This document shows, piece by piece, positions 31,541-40,127 of a stretch of 64,000 bases of DNA. The notes beneath the pieces were generated by a model that was not told the DNA's origin, searched no databases, and saw only the letters and a program-made list of their open reading frames with translations. The stretch is from assembly GCF_946222605.1 (NCBI RefSeq), contig NZ_CAMIIE010000013.1, forward strand, positions 6,743 to 70,742, read 5' to 3'. Position numbers and translations under genes: made by a program. Each line of letters starts with the position of its first letter. The stretch's first letter is position 1. This DNA is from an uncultured Acidocella sp. GTDB lineage: Bacteria > Pseudomonadota > Alphaproteobacteria > Acetobacterales > Acetobacteraceae.

Positions 31541-32796
31541 GCCCGCTGCCGCCCCTGCTGTCAGTGTTTCTCGGCACGGCGGGGCTGGCCTTTATCATCG
31601 GGCTGGAGCTGCACGCCTATCGCCGGCGCGGCGCCGGGGCGCTGCCGCCGGAAGCCGAAGGCTTCGGCACCACCCGCACCATCACCCTCATCGCGGTGCT
31701 GGGCTTCGTGCTCTGGGTCATCGCCCCGGTGGCGCCGTTCTGCGTCGGGCTGGCGGTGCTGGGGCTGGCACTGCTGCTGGATTATCGCAAACGCGTGCAG
31801 GGCGGCGATGGCTCGCTGGTGCCCAGCGTGGTCGGGCTCATCGCCTACAGCCTGGGGCCGCTGGCGCTCACTGCCCCCTTGGCGCTGCTGGCCGCGCTTG
31901 CCGTGCTGGTGCTGCTGGCGCTGGGCGAGCAGGCGCGCATCCGCCGCTTCTCGGATGCCTTCCCGCCCGAAGAAGGCGTCACGCTGGCGAAATTCCTGGT
32001 GCTGGCCGGGCTGATCTACCCGCTGCTGCCGGCGACCGACCTGCCTTATCTGCCCGGCATCGGCTGGACCAAGATCTGGATGGCGGTGCTGGTGATCTCC
32101 GGCATCTCTTATCTCGGCTATCTGGCGCATCGTTATCTGGTGCCGCGCGCCGGCACGCTGCTCACCGGGCTGCTGGGCGGGCTCTATTCCTCCACCGCCG
32201 CCACGCTGGTGCTGGCGCGCGGGCTGCGCGCCGCGCCGCAGGATGCCGGCTTCGCCCCCGCCGCCGTCATCCTCGCCACCGCGATGATGTATGCGCGGCT
32301 GCTGGCCTTGATCGCGCTGCTCGGCCATGTGCGGGCGGCCCTCGCGCTGGCGCTGCCGTTTGGCGGGCTGTTTCTGGCCTCGCTGGCGCTGGCCGGGGGG
32401 CTGGCCTGGCGGGCGCGCGGTGCCAGCACGCAGCCACATCCAACGGTGAGCGCCAACCCGCTGGATCTGCCGGTGGCGTTTCTCTTCGCCGGGCTGTTCG
32501 TGCTGTTCGCCTTCATCACCCAGCTGGTCACCACGCGCTTCGGCGCGTCGGGGCTGCATGTGCTGAGCTTCGCGGTCGGGTTTTCGGATATCGACCCGTT
32601 CATCCTGTCGCTGCTGGACGGCAAATTCGCGGTCAGCCCACAGGCGGTGACGGCGGCCATCTTGATTGCCAGCGCCAGCAATAATTTGCTGAAGGCGGCC
32701 TACGCGCTGGGGTTTTCCCGCCACCGCGCGATGCTGCCCGCCGCTCTCTGGCTGTGCGCGGCGGCGGCGATCTCGTTTGGGATCGCTTTGTTATAA
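31537..32796 (+). CDS. MgtC/SapB and DUF4010 domain membrane protein
   Basis: A 419-residue integral membrane protein with about ten hydrophobic helices. The N-terminal third is MgtC/SapB-like (FLGTAGLAFIIGLELHAYRR with the conserved glycine-rich first helix). The C-terminal half (from about residue 180, TLLTGLLGGLYSSTAATLVL) is DUF4010. Function is not established; MgtC domains are linked to Mg and acid stress. The start overlaps metC as ATGA, making it the fourth gene of the XRE-sseA-metC operon. Confidence 0.88.
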   Translation: MSPLPPLLSVFLGTAGLAFIIGLELHAYRRRGAGALPPEAEGFGTTRTITLIAVLGFVLWVIAPVAPFCVGLAVLGLALLLDYRKRVQGGDGSLVPSVVGLIAYSLGPLALTAPLALLAALAVLVLLALGEQARIRRFSDAFPPEEGVTLAKFLVLAGLIYPLLPATDLPYLPGIGWTKIWMAVLVISGISYLGYLAHRYLVPRAGTLLTGLLGGLYSSTAATLVLARGLRAAPQDAGFAPAAVILATAMMYARLLALIALLGHVRAALALALPFGGLFLASLALAGGLAWRARGASTQPHPTVSANPLDLPVAFLFAGLFVLFAFITQLVTTRFGASGLHVLSFAVGFSDIDPFILSLLDGKFAVSPQAVTAAILIASASNNLLKAAYALGFSRHRAMLPAALWLCAAAAISFGIALL

Positions 32797-32799
32797 TCG

Positions 32800-32884
32800 G
32801 TTTGGGGTTTTGGCACTGTTATTGCCACCGCCCCGAACGTTTGTGGGAACTTTTTGAAAAAAGTTCCCACACCCTCAAAAACGT
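32800..32884. terminator. Composite terminator repeat, copy 4
   Basis: Between convergent genes, a GC hairpin (GGGG..TTGGCA with TGCCA..CCCC) precedes a hairpin pairing GTGGGAACTTTTT with AAAAAGTTCCCAC, then ACCCTCAAAAACGTTT. The second hairpin faces the minus-strand monooxygenase gene. Confidence 0.75.
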
Positions 32885-33172
32885 TTAGATCACCACTTCC
32901 CCATGCCAGACCTGCGGCGGCTTCTCGAAGCAGGCGCTGACATTGGCCCGCCACTGGGTGAACGCCGCCGTCGCCCGGAACGCCTCATGCGCCGCCACGC
33001 TCTCCCACTGCACCAGCAGCACGAAGCGCGTCGGCTCCTCCACCAGCCGCTGCACGCTCATGCCATGGCAACCCTTCGCCGCCAGAAAGAGCGGCTTGCT
33101 CTTTTCGGCACCCGCGATGAAATCCTGCTCCATCCCGGGCTTGACCAGAATATCCGCGAATTCAGTGACCAT
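32885..33172 (-). CDS. Putative quinol monooxygenase (ABM domain)
   Basis: A 95-residue protein of the antibiotic biosynthesis monooxygenase (dimeric ferredoxin-like) fold. It starts with a strand (MVTEFADILVKPGMEQDF) and contains GCHGMSVQRLVEEPTRF, then LLVQWESVAAHEAFRAT, the usual ABM signature of a W-E-S before a helix. Members oxidise quinols or polyketides without cofactors. Here the substrate is unknown. It is three bases downstream of the FAH-family gene and probably in one operon with it. Confidence 0.85.
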   Translation of the reverse strand: MVTEFADILVKPGMEQDFIAGAEKSKPLFLAAKGCHGMSVQRLVEEPTRFVLLVQWESVAAHEAFRATAAFTQWRANVSACFEKPPQVWHGEVVI

Positions 33173-33175
33173 CTC

Positions 33176-34021
33176 TCACCCCCCCACCGTCTTCGAGCGC
33201 TGCTCACCCAGCCCTTCCACGCCCAGCCGCAGGCTCTGGCCCGGCCGCAGGAAGATCGGGTTGGGTTTCTGGCCCATCCCCACGCCCGCCGGGGTGCCGG
33301 TGGCGATGATGTCGCCCGGATACAGCGTGATGAACTGCGAGACGTAAGACACCAGCGTCTTCACCCCGAAGATCATGTTCGCGGTGGTGCCGTCCTGCAT
33401 CATCCGCCCATCCACCTCGCAGAACAGCTTCAGCATCTGCGGGTCCGCGACCTCATCCTTGGTCACCATCCACGGGCCGACCGGGCCGAAATGATCCGCC
33501 CCCTTGCCCTTGTCCCAGCTGCCGCCGCGCTCGACCTGCCAATGCCGCTCGCTGACATCATTCACCACCGCATAGCCGGCGACATAATCCAGCGCCGCAT
33601 CCTCGGAAACGCGCGACGCCTTGGCGCCGATCACCACCCCCAGCTCCACCTCCCAATCGGTCTTCTCGGAGCCGGGCGGGATGATCACATCATCATACGG
33701 CCCGCAAAAAGCGGAGAGGGATTTCAGGAACACGATCGGCTCCTTCGGCGCCTTGGCGCCGGTCTCGGCGGCATGATCGGCATAATTCAGCCCGATACAG
33801 ACAAAATTCCGCGGCCGCGGAATACAGGCGCCGATGCGGTGCTCCGCCTTCAGAATCGGCAGCGTTTCCGGCTCCAATTTCTGCAATTGCGCCAGCCAGT
33901 CCAGCGTCATCTCCTCGCCGGTGACATGGATCAGCGCGTCCTCCAACGTGCGGATCTGCCCCTGCCCGTCGAGAATGCCCCATTTCTCCTGGCCTTCATC
34001 CCCATAGCGCAGCAATTTCAT
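33176..34021 (-). CDS. Fumarylacetoacetate hydrolase family protein
   Basis: A 281-residue hydrolase or decarboxylase of the FAH superfamily. The core begins at FVCIGLNYADHAAETG. The metal ligands lie in DWEVELGVVIG (two glutamates) and GADHFGPVGPW (aspartate). The C-terminal SxQF and PGDIIATGTPAGVG motifs are complete. Members act in aromatic ring-cleavage pathways or as oxaloacetate decarboxylases. The pairing with an ABM monooxygenase suggests catabolism of an aromatic or keto compound, but this is inference. Confidence 0.92.
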   Translation of the reverse strand: MKLLRYGDEGQEKWGILDGQGQIRTLEDALIHVTGEEMTLDWLAQLQKLEPETLPILKAEHRIGACIPRPRNFVCIGLNYADHAAETGAKAPKEPIVFLKSLSAFCGPYDDVIIPPGSEKTDWEVELGVVIGAKASRVSEDAALDYVAGYAVVNDVSERHWQVERGGSWDKGKGADHFGPVGPWMVTKDEVADPQMLKLFCEVDGRMMQDGTTANMIFGVKTLVSYVSQFITLYPGDIIATGTPAGVGMGQKPNPIFLRPGQSLRLGVEGLGEQRSKTVGG

Positions 34022-34144
34022 GCGTTCATCCTTTCTTTCAGCCGTCGGCGTTCAACACAAAGCTGGGTGGCGAACATGCGGCGTGTCAAGCCAGCTGTTT
34101 CATACTACCGATGCGTGAGCAAATTTGGAGGGATCGACAAAACC

Positions 34145-34462
34145 ATGCCGATGTTCATTCTTCACGCCAAGGACCGCCCGGATGCCCTAGAGCTCCGGCT
34201 GGAGCATTACGCCGCCCACCGGGCTTTCCTGGAGGAGCAGGACGAAATCGGCAAGGTCAGCGTCATCATGTCCGGCCCGCTGCAGACCGACGATGGCGAG
34301 CAGATGATCGGCTCGCTGCTGCTGCTGGAGGCGGAGAACCGCGAGGCGATCGACAAATTCGTGCAGGATGATCCGTTCACCCGCGAAAATGTGTGGGGCG
34401 AGGTGAGCGTGACCCGCTTTTATCGCCGCCGCTCCCCGGGCCGGGACCTGCCAATGCCCTGA
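34145..34462 (+). CDS. YciI family protein
   Basis: A 105-residue protein of the YciI dimeric ferredoxin-like fold. It starts MPMFILHAKDRPDALELR and holds the conserved HYAAHRAFLEEQ segment with the family histidine. SVIMSGPLQTDDGEQM and VQDDPFTRENVWGEV follow. The start is the ATG at 34145, with GGAGGG upstream. The biochemical role of the family is poorly known. It is divergent from the FAH gene and is followed by a strong terminator. Confidence 0.88.
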   Translation: MPMFILHAKDRPDALELRLEHYAAHRAFLEEQDEIGKVSVIMSGPLQTDDGEQMIGSLLLLEAENREAIDKFVQDDPFTRENVWGEVSVTRFYRRRSPGRDLPMP

Positions 34463-34489
34463 GGTAGGCCTGCATTATAGTTCATTAAA

Positions 34490-34520
34490 AAAGGCCGGTC
34501 TCTTTAAGAGACCGGCCTTT
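34490..34520 (+). terminator. Rho-independent terminator after the YciI gene
   Basis: AAAGGCCGGTCTC pairs perfectly with GAGACCGGCCTTT around the loop TTTAA. The A-run before and T-run after the GC stem mean it can work in both directions. The 225 bases after it, up to the parA stop, show no gene or clear RNA. Confidence 0.85.
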
Positions 34521-34745
34521 AGCATCTGATTCGATGCCTACGTTTCTTGGCTCCCTAAACTTGGCGGCTGGCATTGACTGCCCCGTTCGACAACCTGCTC
34601 CATTTCGGAACATTTTGATGACGGTTATGTGCCACGGCGGCTTTCATGGCGGAAAAAAGGCAGGCTGACAACCCCTGAGATGCTGTTTTTTGCAGGATAA
34701 CAGCGTTAATAAGAATTTTCTTTCATGCCGCCTTCCGGTTGCAAA

Positions 34746-35375
34746 TCAGCCCAACAATGCGCGCAAAGCCTGCACCGCCGCGCGCACCTCCTCGGCCGCC
34801 TGGGTGGTGGCGCCGGCCTCGGTCACACCCAGCCCGTCGGCAAACGCATTGGCGTAGCCGGCGCGGTTGGCCAGCGCCACCGGCAACAAGGTCAGCCGCC
34901 GCGCCGCGATCTCCGCTTCCAGCCGCTTGCGCAGTTTCGAGGCGGCGGGGGCGCGGTTGAACAAAAGTGCAGCCGGGCGCCGCTCCTCGGCCGCCAGCTT
35001 CAGCGTCCCCTCCGCCGCCCAGAGATCGGGCGGGGCCGGGTTCATCGGCACCAGCACCAGATCCGCGCCGCGAATCGCCCGCCTGGCATCGCTGTCGATC
35101 ACCGGCGGGGTATCCACCAGCACGTAATCATGGGTGGATTTCAGCTTTTCCAGCTCATTCGCCAGCCGCCAGCCGGAGACCGCGATCACCTCCAGCGCCG
35201 GGTTCGCCTTCGCCGCGCCCTCGCGCAGCCGGCCCCAGGCGGTCAGGCTGCCTTGCGGGTCGATATCCAGCAGCGCCACCCGCCCCTGCTCGGCCAGGGC
35301 GGCGCCGAACTGCGCCGCGATCATGGTCTTGCCCGCACCGCCTTTTTGCTGTGCAACCGCGATAATCTGTCCCAT
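34746..35375 (-). CDS. ParA-like ATPase without a ParB partner
   Basis: A 209-residue P-loop ATPase of the ParA/MinD group. The deviant Walker A motif is KGGAGKT at residues 11-17. LLDIDPQGSLTAWG and YVLVDTPPVIDSDA are the A' and Walker B regions. It lacks the N-terminal DNA-binding extension of plasmid ParA and has no parB-like gene beside it, so it resembles the ParA proteins that position cargo or other small orphan members. It is divergent from the NAD(P)HX repair gene by 28 bases. Confidence 0.85.
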   Translation of the reverse strand: MGQIIAVAQQKGGAGKTMIAAQFGAALAEQGRVALLDIDPQGSLTAWGRLREGAAKANPALEVIAVSGWRLANELEKLKSTHDYVLVDTPPVIDSDARRAIRGADLVLVPMNPAPPDLWAAEGTLKLAAEERRPAALLFNRAPAASKLRKRLEAEIAARRLTLLPVALANRAGYANAFADGLGVTEAGATTQAAEEVRAAVQALRALLG

Positions 35376-35403
35376 CTAAAGCCTCCTGCCTCAGGTGGAG
35401 TAA

Positions 35404-36750
35404 ATGGCATATTCGTTTGAACGGCCAGAGAATTTTGCGGGTGCGTTGCTGACCCCGGCGGAGATGGGCGCGGCCGACGCCCGGGCTGGAAACGGCGCGG
35501 CGCTGATGCAGGCGGCCGGACGGGCGGTGGCGCGCGCCATTTTGCAGCGCATCCGCCCCACCCGCACGCTGGTACTGGCCGGGCCGGGCAAGAATGGCGG
35601 CGATGGCCATGTCGCCGCCGCCTATCTGGCGCGGGCCGGCTGGCATGTGCGCGTCAAATCTCCCGGCGCGGCGACGCTGGACGATGTCGCCCGCGCCGGG
35701 CTGGTCATCGATGCCTTGTTCGGCGCCGGGCTGTCGCGCGATCTTGATGGGCACTGCGCCGCCCTGCTGCGCGCCGCGAAGCGGCTGGTCGCCATCGACG
35801 TGCCCTCCGGGCTGGACGGCGCCACCGGCCAGATTCGCGGCTTCGCCCCGCGGGCCGAATTCACCGTCACCTTCGTGCGCAAGAAGCCCGGCCATCTGCT
35901 CTATCCGGGGCGCGGCCTGTGCGGGGAGGTGCTGCTGCGCGATATCGGCATGCCCGACTCCATCATCGCTGCCCTCGCGCCGCGCTGCTGGGAAAACAGC
36001 CCGGCCCTGTTCACCCTGCCGCCGCGCGCGCCCACCGGCCATAAATATGGCAGCGGCGATGTCACCATCCTCTCCGGCAGCCTGCCGGGCGCGGCGCGGC
36101 TGGCGGCGATGGCAGCGCGCCGGGCCGGGGCCGGCATGGTCAGCATCGCAGCGCCCGATGCCGCCGCCCTGCCCGAAGCCGGCATCATGCTGCGGCGCGA
36201 GCCTTTGGCAGAGCTGTTACAGGATCAGCGCCGGCAAAACTGGGTGGTCGGGCCGGGGCTTGGCATCGATGCCGCCGGCCCGGCCCTGGCAGAGCTGCTG
36301 GCGGCGGGGGGCAGGCGCATCGTCGCGGATGCGGATGCCCTCACCGCCTGCGCCAGGGCGCCGGAACGGCTGCGCGGTGTTACCGTCATCACCCCGCATG
36401 AGGGCGAGTTCACCCGCCTGTTCGGCCCCATCGGCCCCGACAGGCTGAGCGCCGCCCGCGCCGCCGCCGCGCGCATCGGCGCGGTCGTGGTGCTGAAAGG
36501 GCCGGATACGATCATCGCCGCCCCGGAGGGCGAGGCCGTCATCAACGCCAACGCCCCGCCTTGGCTCGCCACCGGCGGCACCGGCGACGTGCTGGCCGGG
36601 CTGATCGCCGCCCTGCTGGCGCGCGGCATGGCCCCCTTCGCCGCCGCCTGCGCCGGGGTCTGGCTGCATGGCGCGGCCGCCACCAAAATCGGGCCGGGCC
36701 TGCTGGCGGAGGATCTGCCAGACCAGCTAGGCCCGCTGGCACAAAGATGA
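35404..36750 (+). CDS. nnr: Bifunctional NAD(P)HX epimerase and ADP-dependent NAD(P)HX dehydratase
   Basis: Repairs hydrated NADH and NADPH. The 448 residues carry an N-terminal YjeF epimerase domain (VLAGPGKNGGDGHVAAAYLA, DALFGAGLSRDL and DVPSGLDGATG) and a C-terminal kinase-like dehydratase domain (HKYGSGDVTILSG, TPHEGEFTRLF and the catalytic region GGTGDVLAGLIAALLA). It is shorter than the E. coli enzyme (about 515), mainly in the linker and loops, but all named motifs are present. The gene is single and divergent from the ParA gene. Confidence 0.94.
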   Translation: MAYSFERPENFAGALLTPAEMGAADARAGNGAALMQAAGRAVARAILQRIRPTRTLVLAGPGKNGGDGHVAAAYLARAGWHVRVKSPGAATLDDVARAGLVIDALFGAGLSRDLDGHCAALLRAAKRLVAIDVPSGLDGATGQIRGFAPRAEFTVTFVRKKPGHLLYPGRGLCGEVLLRDIGMPDSIIAALAPRCWENSPALFTLPPRAPTGHKYGSGDVTILSGSLPGAARLAAMAARRAGAGMVSIAAPDAAALPEAGIMLRREPLAELLQDQRRQNWVVGPGLGIDAAGPALAELLAAGGRRIVADADALTACARAPERLRGVTVITPHEGEFTRLFGPIGPDRLSAARAAAARIGAVVVLKGPDTIIAAPEGEAVINANAPPWLATGGTGDVLAGLIAALLARGMAPFAAACAGVWLHGAAATKIGPGLLAEDLPDQLGPLAQR

Positions 36751-36936
36751 TTTCTCACTCGGCGCCGCGCCCATTGGCAAAGGCTGAGCCAGCAAGCCGC
36801 GAGACCCAAAACAGGTCAGCGCCCACGACATAATCTCGCCGCAATGGAGAAAAATTTTATCACAAAACCCATATTTCCTGGCCTGGAATTGCCCTTTTCC
36901 ACCCCAATAATCCTTTCATCGAAAGGAGACGCAGTC

Positions 36937-37452
36937 ATGCGCTTTAGCAAAACTCTCATTTCCGGCGTCGCCGCGCTGGCTCTGCTGGCGGCCCCGGCTT
37001 TGGCCCAGCCCGACCATGGCGGCCCCGATGGCGGCCAGCCGCATGGCGCCCCGCAAAGCGACAATCACGGCGGTCCGCAAGGTGGCAATCACGGCGGTCC
37101 GCAGGGTGGCGACCATGGCGGACCGCAGGGCGGCCAGCATAACGGGTCCAGCTTCTTCGGCCTGCAGGGCCAGACTCATGGCGCCCCGCAAGGCGACGAT
37201 CACCGCCCGCCAGGCGCCGAGTCCCATGGCGGCCCGCAATACCGCCACGGCCCCAGCGGCCCGGACGGTCACTGGGCGCGGGGCGACCATTTCAACGGCT
37301 CGCGCCGGGTGGTCCCGCATGAGGAATGGGACCGCTACCATCTGCACCGCCCGCCGCCGGGCTATGAGTGGGTGAATTATAACGGCCAGTTCCTGATGAT
37401 CGCGATCAGCAGCGGCATCATCGCCAGCATCATCGCCGGCTCAGCCTACTAG
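36937..37452 (+). CDS. Exported RcnB-like protein with Gly-His repeats
   Basis: A 171-residue periplasmic protein. The start at 36937 follows AAAGGAG, and the signal peptide ends near APALAQ. Residues about 25-100 are a low-complexity stretch of repeated HGGPQGG units rich in histidine. The C-terminal part (PHEEWDRYHLHRPPPGYEW, then the hydrophobic end FLMIAISSGIIASII) is the RcnB/YohN-like domain, linked in E. coli to nickel and cobalt homeostasis. The histidine repeats suggest metal binding. The TAG stop begins a palindromic repeat. Confidence 0.8.
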   Translation: MRFSKTLISGVAALALLAAPALAQPDHGGPDGGQPHGAPQSDNHGGPQGGNHGGPQGGDHGGPQGGQHNGSSFFGLQGQTHGAPQGDDHRPPGAESHGGPQYRHGPSGPDGHWARGDHFNGSRRVVPHEEWDRYHLHRPPPGYEWVNYNGQFLMIAISSGIIASIIAGSAY

Positions 37453-37554
37453 AGCCTTCAGCTTTTAGCTGAATGCTCTAGCTTTCGTTTTGGCGAGCAA
37501 TTTCATGTGTTTAAGTTGCCGCTGCCGCGTCAACCTAAACACATATTGCTCTAG
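37450..37554. repeat. TAGAGC palindrome pair, copy after the RcnB-like gene
   Basis: TAGAGCCTTCAGC pairs with GCTGAATGCTCTA (one mismatch), and the second hairpin follows the same plan as at 26783 with GAGCAAT, ATGTGTTTA and a diverged middle (GTTGCCGCTGCCGCGTCAAC). The first TAG is the gene's stop codon. Confidence 0.85.
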
Positions 37555-37570
37555 TCGTAGATACTGCCAT

Positions 37571-37594
37571 AACCCCGCCCGCAAGGGCGGGGTT
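37571..37594. terminator. GC hairpin upstream of the AceE-like gene
   Basis: AACCCCGCCC pairs perfectly with GGGCGGGGTT around GCAA. It lacks a T-run on either strand. It lies about 40 bases before the next start codon and after the palindrome pair, so it could end transcription from the RcnB-like gene or shape the leader. Confidence 0.45.
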
Positions 37595-37634
37595 GTGCAT
37601 TCCCTGTTGACGCAAAAGGCATTATAGTGCCGGT

Positions 37635-39992
37635 ATGAATGAGATGCGGCCGCTCGGGCACAGCACGGGGACCTTGGAAACATTGGCGGCCATCGAGCGC
37701 AAACTGCTCTGGCTGTCCTCCTGGATCATCCATAACGCCAACCATATCCGCCCCAACCTCACCGCCGAGAAGGTCGGCGGGCATCAGGCCAGCTGCGCCT
37801 CCGTCACCTCGATCATGACGGCTTTGTATTTCGACGCGCTGCGCCCGCAGGACCGTGTGGCGGTCAAACCCCACGCCTCGCCGGTGCTGCATGCGGTGAA
37901 TTACCTGCTCGGCCGGCAAAGCCGGGAGAAGCTGGAGCTGTTCCGCCAGTTCGGCGGCGCCCAGGCCTACCCCTCGCGGGCGATGGACGGGGCGGAGATC
38001 GATTTCTCCACCGGCTCGGTCGGGCTCGGCGTCGCCATCACCAGCTTCTCGGCTTTGATCCAGGATTACGTGCAGGCGCATGAGATGCTCCCGCCCGGCG
38101 CCAAACGCGCCCGCAATGTCGCCGTCGCCGGCGATGCGGAGCTCGATGAGGGCAATATCTACGAAGCCCTGCTGGAGGGCTGGAAGCACGATGTCCGCGA
38201 TGTCTGGTGGGTGGTGGATTGCAACCGCCAGAGCCTGGATTCGGTGATGCCCGACCGGCTCTTCGGCCGCTTCGAAGGGCTGTTCCGCGACATGGGCTGG
38301 CGCGTGGTGACATTGCGTTATGGCCGCGCCTTGCAGGACGCCTTCTCCCGCCCCGGCGGCAGCGCCCTGCGCGCCTGGCTGGATGACTGCCCCAACTCCG
38401 TCTATTCGGCGCTGACCTTCCAGGGCGGCCCGGCCTGGCGCGAGGCGCTGCTGCGCGATATCGGCCGCAGCCGCCCCCTGCGCGCGCTGATCGACCCGCT
38501 GGACGATGCCGCGCTGGCGGGCCTGATGACCAATCTCGCCGGGCATGATCTCGGTACCCTCACCGGCGCCTTCTCCCAGGCCGCCAGTTCCGACCAGCCG
38601 ACCCTCTTCCTCGCCCACACCATCAAGGGCAACGGCCTGCCTTTGGCCGGGCATAAGGACAATCATGCCGGGCTGATGACGCCCGAGCAGATGGACGAGT
38701 TCCGCGCCGCCATGAAGATCCGCCCGGGCCATGAATGGGACCGGCTGGAAGGGCTGGAAGACCCGCACCGGATCGAGCGCTTCATCAACGAAGCCCCTTA
38801 CGCGCAGCCGCTCTCCCCGGCCGGGCGCCGGCTCACCGCCCCCGCCGTGCCGGTGCCCGCTGGCCTGCCCGGCCCGCGCACCGCCGGGCGCAAAATGAGC
38901 ACCCAGGCCGGCTTCGGCGAAATCCTCTCCGAAATCGGCCGCGCCCAGGGCGAGAGCAAGGCGCTCTCCCAGGCCATCGTCACCTCCAGCCCGGATGTCG
39001 CCACCTCCACCAACCTCACCTCCTGGATCAATCGCCGCTCGATGTTCGCCCGCAAGGCGCAGGAGGATGTGTTCCGCAAGAGCAAAGTCGCCTCGATGGT
39101 CCGCAAGGACATGCATCCCGGCGGCCAGCATATCGAGCTGGGCATCGCCGAGCAGAGCCTGTTCCTGCTGCTGGGTGCCGCCGGTCTGGCGCAGGATCTC
39201 TACGGCGCCCGGCTGCTGCCGGTGGGCACGGTGTACGACCCCTTCGTCAATCGCGGCCATGATGCGCTCTATTATGCCTGTTACCAGGATGCGCGCTTCC
39301 TGCTGGTCTCCACCCCTTCCGGCATCACGCTGGCGGCGGAAGGCGGGCAGCACCAGGCCACCAACACCCCGCTTTTGGGCATCGTGCAGGACAAGCTCGC
39401 CACCTTCGAGCCGGCCTATTGCGACGAGCTGCGCATCCTGATGCGCCATGCCTTTGAGTATATGCAGAAGCCGGACGGCTCGGCGGTCTGGCTGCGCCTC
39501 TCCAATTTCGCCCTGCCACAGCCCACGCGCACGCTCAACGAGGCGCATGTCATCGCCGGCGCGCATTGGATCACCCCGCCCGCCCCGGGTGCGGCCATCG
39601 CCATCGCCTATCAGGGGCCGATGGCCGCCGAGGCGGAAAAAGCCTTCGCCCTGCTGCGGGAGGATGTGCCCGAGGCCGGGCTGCTCGCCATCACCAGCCC
39701 GAACCGGCTCTATGCCGGCTGGCGCGCCGCCCAGCGCCAGCGCCGCGAAGGGGTGAAGGCCAGCGCGCATATCGAGGACATCCTCGCCCCTCTGGCCCCC
39801 GGCTCGGCGCTGGTGACGGTGCTGGACGGCCACCCGGCGGCGCATAGCTGGCTGGGCGCGGTGCGCGGCCAGCGCGTGATGGCGCTGGGGCCGGACCATT
39901 TCGGCCAGTCCGGCACGGTGGCGGAGCTGTACCGGGAATATGAGATGGACGCGGACGCGATTCTGGATGCCTGCGCGGAAGCGCTGAGCTAA
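37635..39992 (+). CDS. AceE-like transketolase family protein (TPP enzyme)
   Basis: A 785-residue thiamine diphosphate enzyme. The N-terminal half resembles the homodimeric pyruvate dehydrogenase E1 (AceE) more than classical transketolase: HQASCASVTSIMTALYFD, VKPHASPVLHAVNYLLG, AGDAELDEGNIYEAL and VVDCNRQSLDS. The TPP motif reads GDA rather than the usual GDG. The middle pyrimidine domain has IELGIAEQSLFLLLGAAGLA, which contains the catalytic glutamate, and a C-terminal transketolase domain follows. No E2 or E3 gene is near, so the actual reaction is uncertain. Confidence 0.85.
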   Translation: MNEMRPLGHSTGTLETLAAIERKLLWLSSWIIHNANHIRPNLTAEKVGGHQASCASVTSIMTALYFDALRPQDRVAVKPHASPVLHAVNYLLGRQSREKLELFRQFGGAQAYPSRAMDGAEIDFSTGSVGLGVAITSFSALIQDYVQAHEMLPPGAKRARNVAVAGDAELDEGNIYEALLEGWKHDVRDVWWVVDCNRQSLDSVMPDRLFGRFEGLFRDMGWRVVTLRYGRALQDAFSRPGGSALRAWLDDCPNSVYSALTFQGGPAWREALLRDIGRSRPLRALIDPLDDAALAGLMTNLAGHDLGTLTGAFSQAASSDQPTLFLAHTIKGNGLPLAGHKDNHAGLMTPEQMDEFRAAMKIRPGHEWDRLEGLEDPHRIERFINEAPYAQPLSPAGRRLTAPAVPVPAGLPGPRTAGRKMSTQAGFGEILSEIGRAQGESKALSQAIVTSSPDVATSTNLTSWINRRSMFARKAQEDVFRKSKVASMVRKDMHPGGQHIELGIAEQSLFLLLGAAGLAQDLYGARLLPVGTVYDPFVNRGHDALYYACYQDARFLLVSTPSGITLAAEGGQHQATNTPLLGIVQDKLATFEPAYCDELRILMRHAFEYMQKPDGSAVWLRLSNFALPQPTRTLNEAHVIAGAHWITPPAPGAAIAIAYQGPMAAEAEKAFALLREDVPEAGLLAITSPNRLYAGWRAAQRQRREGVKASAHIEDILAPLAPGSALVTVLDGHPAAHSWLGAVRGQRVMALGPDHFGQSGTVAELYREYEMDADAILDACAEALS

Positions 39993-40000
39993 GTTCAAAA

Positions 40001-40127
40001 AGTTTTTTGGTGCCGCTTTTTTACAAAAAAGCGGCGAAGAACGTTCGGGGTGGTGACGACGCCGGTGCATCCGCCCGAAGGTTTCGTGGCCCTTTTTGAA
40101 AAAAGGGCCACACCCCAAAAACTTTCG
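40001..40127. terminator. Composite terminator repeat, copy 5 (full form)
   Basis: Left hairpin GCCGCTTTTTT/AAAAAAGCGGC (40012-40035), middle hairpin TTCGGG/CCCGAA, right hairpin GTGGCCCTTTTT/AAAAAGGGCCAC (40086-40111), then ACCCCAAAAACTTT. The two outer hairpins face the two convergent genes that end on either side. Confidence 0.85.

Noticed and set aside
34521..34745. A small RNA or short gene between the YciI terminator and parA
   Set aside because: I see no start with a ribosome site, no conserved protein and no strong RNA structure in these 225 bases.
37551..40118. An 855-residue minus-strand frame opposite the AceE-like gene
   Set aside because: Shadow frame; the plus strand carries the conserved TPP enzyme and its regulatory flanks.
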